Assembly (NCBI GenBank): GCA_026129095.1
Contig: JAHCIT010000013.1
Span: 1 to 64,000 of the forward strand
Length of the DNA stretch: 64,000 nucleotides
DNA from: Deltaproteobacteria bacterium
Lineage (GTDB): Bacteria; JAGRBM01; JAHCIT01
Reading direction: 5' to 3'
Shown here: piece by piece, positions 17,026 to 25,389 of the stretch
Layout: every line of letters begins with the position of its first letter
How positions within the stretch are numbered: position 1 is the stretch's first letter
The notes under the pieces: generated by a model
The model's input: only the letters and a program-made list of their open reading frames with translations
What the model was told of the DNA's origin: nothing
Databases searched by the model: none
Position numbers and translations under genes: made by a program

Positions 17026-19656
17026 TCAGGGCTTGCGGCTCCGCTGGCGGGTTTGTTCGGCAAGCGCACGGGCCTCATCGGCCCGGTCCTTCAGTTTCAG
17101 TGAATCGTACATCCGGGCGATGGCTTCGTAAGGCCGGGGATCACCGGGGACATTCACCGCATAGTCGGTCCAGACACGCCGGGCCTCCTCATGCAGCCGC
17201 CGGCGGATGTGCAGACTGGCCAGATAGTCGGCGTAGGTCCAGTTCGCCGGTTCGCGGCTTGCCACTATCCGCATCTCGCGGATGGCGTCGCCGATGGTCG
17301 AGAGGCTCCGGGCAAGTGCCTGCGCGTAAGAGTAACGGTATGGCGGCCGGTCCGGAAACCGGGCAGTCAGTTCCTGCCAGAATGCCACGCCGGGGTCCGC
17401 CTGGAACTCGACATAGGCGTTGTAGAGTTTCTGCCAGGTCTGATGCCGGTCCGGTTCCAGTTCCAGTGCCTTGCGGTAGGCGGAGACTGCATCGGCAACC
17501 TCCTGATTCAACCGGGAAAGGTCGCCGCGCAACTCATATGTTTCTGGCGTTCCGGGCGAATGCTGGTGAAAGGCATCGAGCCGGTGAATGGCGCCGTTGT
17601 AGTCGCCAAGGCTTTTCAGTGTTTCTGCCAGCCGGATCAGGTGATGGGGGTTCTCGGGCTCGGCAATGCTGGCCAGTTCATATTGCTCCCGGGCCTGTCC
17701 GGGAACATTGAAACGGCGCAGCAGGTCTCCAAATACCGTTTGAAACCGGGCCGTTTGCGGGAATGTCTGGCGGATTACCGGATACAGCCGGAGGAGCCGC
17801 TCCCTGTCCTTCAGGGGATCTCCGGCAATCACGGGCAGTACGCTTCCTGTCAGTTCAGGACGTTCCTTGAGCAGCAGTCCGAAGCTGAGCAGGGCATCGC
17901 CGAAATTGCCCTGCCGCCAGTCGAAAAGGGCGAGGGCATAAAGCGGGCGCCAGTCATGTGGTGAAAGCTCAACCGCCTCTACGAGATCCGCCCTGGCGGC
18001 GTCGGGGAGCCCCGCCTCTGCCTTCCAGCGCGCGCGCTGGCGGCGGTAGGTTGCTGACCGTGGATCAAGGGTGAGCGCAAGGTCGTAAGCTCCGATGATT
18101 TCCCTGATGGCCGTTTGGCGGCCAGTGATTTCGGTATCTCCGGCGGAGGCAGGGATCATCTTCTCCAGCAGCCCGGCGCGGAGTGCCTCGCGCCGGGCAA
18201 AGGGCAGCGGACCGATGCGTACTGCCAGGTCCAGATAACCGATTGCTTCTTCCGGGTTGCCCATGAGCGTACGGGCACGGCGCTCATGGGTGGCGGCGAG
18301 CAGCCGGGTAACGGACAGGTAGCCAAACAGCAGGAGACCCAGGACTGGCACGGTGGCCAGTGCGAACCGTTTCCATCCGTGGGCCCTCAGCCGTTCGGCC
18401 TCGTCGCTCTGCCGGTGCGAGGCCGAGGCCATGATGCACGCCAGTACCGCGATGGCGGCGAATGCATTTGCCGGGATGCGGAGCCCGAAATCCACGAGCG
18501 AATGGACGAATACGGCCACAATGGCGACCGTTCCGCCCCGGACCATCGCCCGGTCGTAAATGCTTCTGATTTCGTTCCGTGCGGAAAAGACGTGGAGAAA
18601 GAACAGGGCCGAAGTCAGCACGAGCAGCAAGGCCCCCACGATTCCCGTCTCGGTCACGATCTGCAGCAGGTCGTTATGAACGTGATCAACCCGGTAGAGA
18701 ATGCCTGCGGGGCGGTGGGATGGAAACCAGGCGGCGAACTGGCCGGGGCCGATCCCCGTTACGGGATGGTCCGCCAGCATGCCAAGCGCCGATTTCCACA
18801 TCTCTATCCGTTCGAGAGCGGACGGCTCCTGTATGGTGGCTGCGCGGGCCAGCCGCATGGTGAATGAATCGCTGCCGAACCAGACCGCAGTCAGCATCAG
18901 TATGAGTGCAATACCGGCGATTACCTCCACGATCCGGCGGGCCGAACTCGAAGTCCGATGGAGGATGAAGTCGAGCCCTACCGTTACACCGGCCACACAC
19001 ATGGCCATGAAACCGCCCAGGCTGCCGGTCAGAAAGAAGGCCATGAGCAGGGAAGAGGCGAGCAGGAACAGGAAACCGGGCCGCTCCCATAGCCTGCCGG
19101 CGGAACTTGCCGCCGACCGGAAGGCCACTCCGGCGTAGTAGGTAACAGGGATGAGCGACAGCAGGAGCAAGGCGAAATGGTTCCGGTTCACGAATGTACC
19201 GGAGAGCTGCCACAATCCGGGGCCTGATGCCGGTGCGCCTTCTCCCGGAAACCGGACGACCAGTCCGATCCCGGCGGCAAGGAGTGCGATGGCCGCCATC
19301 AGCACGATGGATCGCTCAAGCACCTGCCGGTCCCGGTAGTGGTGGACCAGCGCGATATACAGGGCAAGACCGGTCAGCCAGTAAAGGGCTTCCTCCAGTG
19401 CCTCGGCACTGGGTTCAGGGACCAGAGCACGGACGAACAGGTACAGAACAAACAGCCCGACGGCCATAACGGCCTTCCAGCCTGGTACGGCGGTATGTCC
19501 GGTGCGGATCCACTCGGCGATCACTGTCACGGCGAGCACGAAAGCGGTGATCTCAAGAATAAACCGGCCCAGCGGAGTGATTCCGCCGGCATAAAGAACC
19601 AGAACGGCAAAACCGGAACCGGCGGCCAGTTCCCTCAGGATCGCCAGCTGCTTCAC
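17026..19656 (-). CDS. O-antigen ligase/polymerase-like protein fused to TPR repeats
   Basis: 876 aa. About ten to twelve TM helices fill residues 1-430. The Wzy_C/WaaL-type loop motif is present as HVHNDLLQIVTETGIVG, where the conserved histidine lies in the periplasmic loop. Residues 440-870 are tetratricopeptide-type helical repeats. Such enzymes polymerise or ligate polyprenyl-linked glycans at the periplasmic face; the TPR tail may dock other export parts. The gene lies 12 nt after the Wzz/BY-kinase gene. The large TPR extension is longer than in classical O-antigen ligases. Confidence 0.82.
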   Translation of the reverse strand: MKQLAILRELAAGSGFAVLVLYAGGITPLGRFILEITAFVLAVTVIAEWIRTGHTAVPGWKAVMAVGLFVLYLFVRALVPEPSAEALEEALYWLTGLALYIALVHHYRDRQVLERSIVLMAAIALLAAGIGLVVRFPGEGAPASGPGLWQLSGTFVNRNHFALLLLSLIPVTYYAGVAFRSAASSAGRLWERPGFLFLLASSLLMAFFLTGSLGGFMAMCVAGVTVGLDFILHRTSSSARRIVEVIAGIALILMLTAVWFGSDSFTMRLARAATIQEPSALERIEMWKSALGMLADHPVTGIGPGQFAAWFPSHRPAGILYRVDHVHNDLLQIVTETGIVGALLLVLTSALFFLHVFSARNEIRSIYDRAMVRGGTVAIVAVFVHSLVDFGLRIPANAFAAIAVLACIMASASHRQSDEAERLRAHGWKRFALATVPVLGLLLFGYLSVTRLLAATHERRARTLMGNPEEAIGYLDLAVRIGPLPFARREALRAGLLEKMIPASAGDTEITGRQTAIREIIGAYDLALTLDPRSATYRRQRARWKAEAGLPDAARADLVEAVELSPHDWRPLYALALFDWRQGNFGDALLSFGLLLKERPELTGSVLPVIAGDPLKDRERLLRLYPVIRQTFPQTARFQTVFGDLLRRFNVPGQAREQYELASIAEPENPHHLIRLAETLKSLGDYNGAIHRLDAFHQHSPGTPETYELRGDLSRLNQEVADAVSAYRKALELEPDRHQTWQKLYNAYVEFQADPGVAFWQELTARFPDRPPYRYSYAQALARSLSTIGDAIREMRIVASREPANWTYADYLASLHIRRRLHEEARRVWTDYAVNVPGDPRPYEAIARMYDSLKLKDRADEARALAEQTRQRSRKP

Positions 19657-19668
19657 CCGGGGCTGCTC

Positions 19669-21612
19669 CTACTGGGCCCGGCTGGAAGCTGGATAGGTGT
19701 AGTAATAGTACTGGTGGTGCTTGAGATCTGTGAACCGGTTCATCACAACCCCGTAGACCTTGGTGCCGGTCTTCCGGATCTGGTCGAGGGCACGGCCGAC
19801 GTCGCCCCGGTTTATGCTCGAAGCGTCGAACACCATGATGACCCCCTGAACGGCGGTGGCGAGAATCGCCGCATCAGCCACAGGCAGTACCGGCGACGCA
19901 TCGATAATCACCTGGTCATACTCCGAAACTGCCGCGGCGATCAGTTCCTTCAGGCGGCCGGATTCCAGCAGTTCCGAGGGATTGGGCGTGATGACCCCGC
20001 AGGTCATGATGTCCAGTTTCTCCAGCCAGGTAGGAACCACTGCCTCGTGGTAGTCGTCGATGTCACCAGCCAGGTAGTGCGTGAATCCCATCTTCGCGTT
20101 CAGGCCCAGTTCCCGGTGGATGTTCGGGTTCCTCAGGTCCGCGTCGATCAGCAGTACCCGCTTGCCGGCGAGGGCAGTGGCAACGGCCAGATTGATCGCG
20201 GTCGTCGTCTTGCCCTCACGGGGAGAACAACTGGTGAGCAGCAGCGAACGGCCACTCTCAATCGAATGCGAAAACTTCACATTGGTGCGAAGGGTCCGGT
20301 AGGCCTCAGCCGGAATGGACGCCGGCCGGAGCCTGGATACCAGGGCCGCAGGCAAAACGCTGCCGGGATCATCACCATCATTCTCGGAGATGACCGGGAT
20401 GGTCCCCAGAATCGGTACATCGAACAGATCCTTGAACTCGTCGAGGCTCTTGATGCGGGGGTCCATCAGCTCAATCAGCAGTGCGGAAAGGATCCCCAGG
20501 GCGATGCCGATCAGTGCGGCCAGTGAGATGGTCCGCCGCGGGGTTGGACGGATTGGCGTTACCGGCCGTTCCGCCTTTTCGACGATGCGGATGTCGGTCT
20601 CGGCGATATTGCCGGTGATGTCGATTTCCTTCAGCTTCTGGATCAGGGCGTTGTAAAGCGCCTTGTTTGTATCGGCAGTCCGGCGCAAAAGGTCATACTG
20701 GATCGCCTTTTCACGTACCTCGATCGCCTGTTCCCGTGATGCCTTGCGTGAACGTTTCAGGGCTTCTTCCTGACGGGCAATCCGGCTGCGCAGCGAGGCG
20801 ATCTGCTCGTCGAGCCCCCGCATTCTCGGGTGGGCGGGGAGATATCGTGCGGACAGTTCAGTTTTTTCGGCCTCCCGGGCGATCAGTTGCGAGCGCAGGC
20901 TCTGCAGGACATCGCCTTCCATTCCGGTGGCGAACTGCCCCTGAACGGTTCCTGTCTGGACCTGCGATGGCATCTGCGTCTCGGCGGCGATTTCGACCAA
21001 GTCTACGCCATGCTCCTTGATGTAGTCGATCACCGCGAGTTCCGACTCCTGGACCCGCTGTTCCAGCTCGATGATCTGCTCTTTCAGCCACGTGTGTGAT
21101 CTGGTGAAGCTTTCAATCTGTTCCTCGATCGTGCGGGAGATGTACTGTTCCGCGTAGGTGTTGGCTATCCGCATTGCGCGATCGGGACTCGTGTCGCGTG
21201 CTATGACACGTATGATCCGGGTGTTCTCATGGCGGCGGATCTCGATGGATGACATCGTTCTGCGCACCCAGTCGGCAAACACGGCCTCGCCATCGGCCTC
21301 GGGGGTGATACCCATGGCACGGGTCACCCGCTCGGCCATCGGCTTCGAGCGGAGAATCTCCATCTCCGTGTCGAACTTCATATTGGTGATGTAGTAGGCC
21401 TCGAACGAAACCAGCTGGCGCGGGAGCATTTTGCTGACCGCTTCCGGCTGGAGGGAGACACGTGCCTCGGCCTGGTAGACCCGGGGCTCGCGGAGCGTGA
21501 CGGCAGCGGCTGTAACTGTCACCAGGCCGGCGACCGTCGCGGCAATCCAGCCGCGTTTGCGGAGAAACCGGACGACTTCGTGATGGGACAGTCTTTCAAC
21601 GTTCAGGTTCAA
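19669..21612 (-). CDS. Wzz/chain-length regulator fused to BY-kinase
   Basis: 647 aa. The Wzz domain has TM1 near residues 28-45, a long periplasmic coiled-coil region and TM2 near 360-380 with its proline-rich RPVTPIRPTPRR approach. The cytoplasmic tyrosine autokinase follows: Walker A in SCSPREGKTTTAINLA (about 455-470), Walker A' VLLIDADLRNP, Walker B QVIIDASPVLP, and a C-terminal tyrosine cluster YYYYTY (about 634-639). Such proteins set polysaccharide chain length, and cyclic autophosphorylation of the Tyr tail drives assembly. All key motifs are intact. It sits between the Wza-like exporter (15 nt) and the Wzy-TPR gene (12 nt). Confidence 0.94.
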   Translation of the reverse strand: MNLNVERLSHHEVVRFLRKRGWIAATVAGLVTVTAAAVTLREPRVYQAEARVSLQPEAVSKMLPRQLVSFEAYYITNMKFDTEMEILRSKPMAERVTRAMGITPEADGEAVFADWVRRTMSSIEIRRHENTRIIRVIARDTSPDRAMRIANTYAEQYISRTIEEQIESFTRSHTWLKEQIIELEQRVQESELAVIDYIKEHGVDLVEIAAETQMPSQVQTGTVQGQFATGMEGDVLQSLRSQLIAREAEKTELSARYLPAHPRMRGLDEQIASLRSRIARQEEALKRSRKASREQAIEVREKAIQYDLLRRTADTNKALYNALIQKLKEIDITGNIAETDIRIVEKAERPVTPIRPTPRRTISLAALIGIALGILSALLIELMDPRIKSLDEFKDLFDVPILGTIPVISENDGDDPGSVLPAALVSRLRPASIPAEAYRTLRTNVKFSHSIESGRSLLLTSCSPREGKTTTAINLAVATALAGKRVLLIDADLRNPNIHRELGLNAKMGFTHYLAGDIDDYHEAVVPTWLEKLDIMTCGVITPNPSELLESGRLKELIAAAVSEYDQVIIDASPVLPVADAAILATAVQGVIMVFDASSINRGDVGRALDQIRKTGTKVYGVVMNRFTDLKHHQYYYYTYPASSRAQ

Positions 21613-21627
21613 GTTCGTTGGTCCCGC

Positions 21628-22530
21628 CTAGAAAAAGCTTTCTGGCACGGTAATCAGGTCGCCGGGAAGCAGTTTCAGGTTCTTGTCCTTGTCGCCTTTC
21701 AGGATATCAGCCACCCGTACCATGAATATCTCGCGCTCCGGGCCTTGTCCCCGGATAACGCGGCTCCGGTTGGCCGATGCGTATTCGGTGGTGCCGCCTG
21801 CCTGGAGGACGACGTTCAGGACGGTGGTGTCTTCGTTCCACTCATAGGCACCTGGCCGCTGTATGGCGCCGGTGATGTACACAACATTTGCGGTCCCCCG
21901 TCCCCCATCCCGTGCGGTACGGACGAAAACGATGTCTCCGCTGCGGAGCCTGAGATTCTGGGACAGGTCGCCGCGGGTAAACAGAGCCGACAGATCCACG
22001 CGGCGGATTTCAACCGGCGTACCGCCTTCCCGCTCCGGAGAGTCGCCCAGCCGGACCACATCACCGGTCAGGGTGCCCCCGGCTTCCGGTCCGCCGGCCT
22101 CCAGCAGCACTTTCAGAATGCTTGGATCCTCATCCAGGAAGAACAGGCCGGGCCTCTTGACCGACCCGAACACGTAGACCTTCTGGCTCCGGTAGCTGGC
22201 GACAGAAACCGTGACTATCGGGTCGACGAGGTAGCTTTCGGCAAGCTTCCGTGTGATTTCATCATCCAGCGACTGGGTGGTTCGTCCAGCGGCCTTGATC
22301 TGCCCGAGTAGCGGGAATTGAAGAACGCCCTGCGACGAGACTTCAAACTCGCCAGTGAGGTCAGCTTCCCTCCAGACAGTGATCTGGAGCCGGTCTTGCG
22401 GACCGATCCGGTAGGACTCTCCGGCATCAGCTGCATGGGCCCGGTCCGCAAACAATCCCGCGCTGCCGAACACCATGGCCAGTGCCAATATGATGATCTT
22501 CCGGTTCATGATCTGTCGGAAGTATAACAT
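21628..22530 (-). CDS. Polysaccharide export protein, Wza family (SLBB domains)
   Basis: 300 aa. After a signal peptide (best start ATG 22509, MNRKIIILALAM..., cleaved after AHA) comes the poly_export domain YRIGPQDRLQITVWREADLTG. Two SLBB beta-grasp domains follow (VYVFGSVKRPGLFFLDE and VVYITGAIQRPGAYEWNED). This is the periplasmic/outer-membrane channel component for exopolysaccharide. No lipobox cysteine was seen, so unlike E. coli Wza it may not be a lipoprotein. It may instead rely on the outer-membrane barrel encoded 39 nt upstream. Confidence 0.92.
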   Translation of the reverse strand: MLYFRQIMNRKIIILALAMVFGSAGLFADRAHAADAGESYRIGPQDRLQITVWREADLTGEFEVSSQGVLQFPLLGQIKAAGRTTQSLDDEITRKLAESYLVDPIVTVSVASYRSQKVYVFGSVKRPGLFFLDEDPSILKVLLEAGGPEAGGTLTGDVVRLGDSPEREGGTPVEIRRVDLSALFTRGDLSQNLRLRSGDIVFVRTARDGGRGTANVVYITGAIQRPGAYEWNEDTTVLNVVLQAGGTTEYASANRSRVIRGQGPEREIFMVRVADILKGDKDKNLKLLPGDLITVPESFF

Positions 22531-22569
22531 ATCAGACTTACGATGATTTCCAGTTGATAGAGGGGGCTT

Positions 22570-23763
22570 CTAGAGGGTCAGCTTTAACCCGGTCGTGGCT
22601 ACATGCCCGCTGAAGCGGTTGGCCTCCAGCCCCTTAAAATAGGTGTACCCCGCACTTGCACTCAGTTCCTTGCGTATCGGGTACGAAAGCCCGGTTGTAA
22701 TCGAAAAGAATGCCGAGTCCGGATTCCCGCCCGCCCCCGTGGGAAGCACGAGGAGAGAAGCCCGCGAATAGGTTGCCGAACCGCCCCATCCGATTTTCCG
22801 GGTTAGCTGGTATCCGGCCTTTCCGTTGACGGACAGGAGCCTGACGGCGGTGCCCCGGGAGTCCATCCGCTCGGCATACGAGAGATCGGCCGCCATCTTC
22901 AGCCTGTTGTTTGGCGTCCAGATGATTCCACCATTGGCCGCCGGATTGGTCAGCGTTCTGGAGGCGATACGCGCAAACGACACTCCCGCTCCCATATGCG
23001 TTTCGAGCCTCGGACCGGTCCGGTAGTTTACCGTCGCGGTGGTGGTCAGGGTGGTCAGGGTATAGAGCGGCACGACAGGGGTGCCAGCTATGAAGCCGTC
23101 GTAGAACCGTGTCTGACTGAAGCCCTGCGTCAGCGAGATCCGGGTTTTGGGACTCAGCCGCCGCTCGAAGGAGGCCGAAGCACGGTAGTTGTAGGAGTCA
23201 TTGGGCAGGTCGATCAGCGTGACGGCTTCATAGCCCATGCCGAGGGTGAGGCGGTTCCGGCCAGCCAGTGGCGCATCGTAGTGCAGGTTCACACCGGCGC
23301 GGTTCACGCTGGTGAGATTCGCCGGGGTTTCGGCCGGCCGGGAGAACTCGATGGGCTGGGCGTAAAACCGGTCGGATAGCGAGAGACGCATTCGCCGGCC
23401 CAGCCGGAAGGCGAGATTCACTCCTGCATCGGGCAAAATCTTGTCGGCCAGTCCACTGTCGGCGAATGTATAGGCGGCAATCCCCGCATCCATCGAGAAT
23501 TCGCCAAATGCGGCCTGCGGCCGGATCGAGAACCGCGGCCTGTAAACAGCATACAGGGTGCTGTTTGCGGCGTTTCCGGCGGCATAGTTCACATTGGTCG
23601 AATAGTAGCCATCGACGCCAAGAGTGAACTGCCAGAACGAGTTCTCGAAGGAAGCGCGGGCCGGAAACGCTTGTCCCGTCAGCAGGATGGCGAGACAAAG
23701 TGTCAGCCAGCGGGCACGGGGAAAATTCTGGAGGTGGGCAGGCAGTCGCGGCAGGGGCGGCAT
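22570..23763 (-). CDS. Outer-membrane beta-barrel protein of the polysaccharide cluster
   Basis: 397 aa with a signal peptide (about residues 15-37). The body is built of alternating, aromatic-flanked amphipathic strands (for example GVDGYYSTNVNY, RYGTG-like turns and a last strand VATTGLKLTL), as in 16-18-strand barrels. Proteins of this look accompany Wza/Wzz genes in exopolysaccharide loci and may form or assist the outer-membrane pore. The start is 4 nt after the upstream gene stop, so coupling is likely. The exact family was not identified. Confidence 0.7.
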   Translation of the reverse strand: MPPLPRLPAHLQNFPRARWLTLCLAILLTGQAFPARASFENSFWQFTLGVDGYYSTNVNYAAGNAANSTLYAVYRPRFSIRPQAAFGEFSMDAGIAAYTFADSGLADKILPDAGVNLAFRLGRRMRLSLSDRFYAQPIEFSRPAETPANLTSVNRAGVNLHYDAPLAGRNRLTLGMGYEAVTLIDLPNDSYNYRASASFERRLSPKTRISLTQGFSQTRFYDGFIAGTPVVPLYTLTTLTTTATVNYRTGPRLETHMGAGVSFARIASRTLTNPAANGGIIWTPNNRLKMAADLSYAERMDSRGTAVRLLSVNGKAGYQLTRKIGWGGSATYSRASLLVLPTGAGGNPDSAFFSITTGLSYPIRKELSASAGYTYFKGLEANRFSGHVATTGLKLTL

Positions 23764-23767
23764 CAGC

Positions 23768-25210
23768 TCACGGAAGCCCCCCGGCCGGGATATAGGGACT
23801 CACCGGGGTACCGAAGTTCCCCTCATCGCCAAGCTGGAAATCGCCCCAGTCGATCGGATGATCAGGCAGGATGGCAAAGTCGGGGCTTCCGCCAAGCAGG
23901 TCCTCGCGCTCCTGCATCCGGAGCTGCCCTATCCGGTCGGTGAAAAGCACTGACTGCAGGTTGGAGGCAAGCCCGCCCTCGTCTACCGGGGCAAGCGGTT
24001 CGCCTTCCTGGAGGCCTGCTGCCATCGCCACCTGGTAATACGAGGATGTGCTCTCATCCTTGCGGGCGATTTGCAGGTCAAAGATCTTGACGGAGGAGCC
24101 AGCCCGTAGCACGACCCGGTTTGCGCCCCTTTTCAGTTCCACAACCCCAATAGTAAATGGCTTGGGCGCGTTGTCCGGAGTTCGGACCTGGGCGTCGTCG
24201 CTCCGGCATCCGTTCACGGACCAGGATGTCTTGCCATTTCCGCTCATGGTGGCGCGCAGTTCAAAAAGGCCCGCATCCGGGGCATTGATGATGAATTCGG
24301 TCCGTCCGGCGTCAGTACCCAGCAACGGCCGCTTGACGGATATGCCCTGCCGGGGCTGGCCACGCTCGTCGGATACATCCGAAGGCCTTACTGAATCGGG
24401 ATTTCTTACAGCGGCGGCAGCAGGAATGACTTCAGGAGGCTTGCCCGCGTCCGGGAGATCCTTCATCAGCCCCAGCGCCCGCACCATCGCCACGGTTTTT
24501 TCTCCATAGGTCAGGGGCTCATTCAGCGGCCCCTGGAAATCAGGAGTCACCGGCCCCATGCATGGAGTATCAACCCTGATCTCTCCGATGGAACCTCCCG
24601 GTGGCAGCGTGACCCGCAACTGGTGAGTGCCGGCAGGGAGCTTCAGCGGCTCTGCCTGGGTGGAAGTGCCGGAGCCGTCATCTCGGGCCGCAACGGGTGC
24701 GCCGTTGTTGACAGCCCAGACCTGGGTGCCGCCTCGCACGGTGGCCGAAATCGTCACTTCACCGGCTCGGAGCGTAGTGAACTGGTAGATGACCGGTGCG
24801 GCGGCTCCCCTCGCATGCAGGATTTTCTGCGGTTTGTTTCCTACAAGGACCGTCCCTTCACGGATGTTGGGTGCGGCGGTTGTGTAGTTGGCCGGGTCGA
24901 TCTGGATCTCTCCGCCACCATTCATGAACTCCACCGGGTCAACCGAATTGCTCTCATCACCGGTCGGCAGGTTGAAGCCGAGTTTCTTCGCCAGAGACCT
25001 GGCAAATTCCTTGCGGCTTACAAACCGTGCGGATGAAGCAGTATCCTGGATAATAGTGCCGCCCCCGCCGGATGTCTGGGCGAGCGAAGTTCTGCTGTCA
25101 GCGAGCGAAAATACGACAAACAGGGCTGCCACAGCAGCACCGATCCGGCGAGGACCAAGATGGAGTTGAAGGCGGTTCATGCGTGCCAACACTTGCCTGC
25201 CGGATGGCAT
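23768..25210 (-). CDS. Secreted multi-domain protein, first gene of the polysaccharide operon
   Basis: About 480 aa from ATG 25210; ATG 25180 and TTG 25243 are alternatives. A signal peptide ends near LAQ. Two beta-rich, carbohydrate-binding-module-like domains are visible (about residues 110-220 and 290-390), each carrying GTHQLRV- or GANRVVL-type strands. Short helices resembling the end of SLH motifs precede or separate them (FVSRKEFARSLAKKLGF, LTYGEKTVAMVRALGL). The protein is presumably periplasmic or surface-exposed and could bind the polymer. No established family was recognised; the domain reading is inference from sequence pattern. Confidence 0.55.
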   Translation of the reverse strand: MPSGRQVLARMNRLQLHLGPRRIGAAVAALFVVFSLADSRTSLAQTSGGGGTIIQDTASSARFVSRKEFARSLAKKLGFNLPTGDESNSVDPVEFMNGGGEIQIDPANYTTAAPNIREGTVLVGNKPQKILHARGAAAPVIYQFTTLRAGEVTISATVRGGTQVWAVNNGAPVAARDDGSGTSTQAEPLKLPAGTHQLRVTLPPGGSIGEIRVDTPCMGPVTPDFQGPLNEPLTYGEKTVAMVRALGLMKDLPDAGKPPEVIPAAAAVRNPDSVRPSDVSDERGQPRQGISVKRPLLGTDAGRTEFIINAPDAGLFELRATMSGNGKTSWSVNGCRSDDAQVRTPDNAPKPFTIGVVELKRGANRVVLRAGSSVKIFDLQIARKDESTSSYYQVAMAAGLQEGEPLAPVDEGGLASNLQSVLFTDRIGQLRMQEREDLLGGSPDFAILPDHPIDWGDFQLGDEGNFGTPVSPYIPAGGLP

Positions 25211-25243
25211 ATCGCCCCGGCCAATACTATCCTCCCGCGCCAA

Positions 25244-25389
25244 ATGACCCCCCGGCCCGCGGAAATAGTTTGATCCGCCTGCCAGATTCGTGCAATAAAA
25301 AAGGCAAAAGTTTTATATAGTTACGTGATTTGTGCCCACTGGTTTCCGTTTCGAATTGGAACGTGAAAAGACGCCGGTAACGACAGGAT
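25244..25389. promoter_or_regulatory. A/T-rich divergent control region
   Basis: A 146-bp gap between the exopolysaccharide operon (leftward) and the pentapeptide/kinase unit (rightward). It holds an A6 run, a TTTTATATAG patch and little else. It stands out as A/T-rich against both flanks, so it likely carries both promoters. No individual box is certain. Confidence 0.35.
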
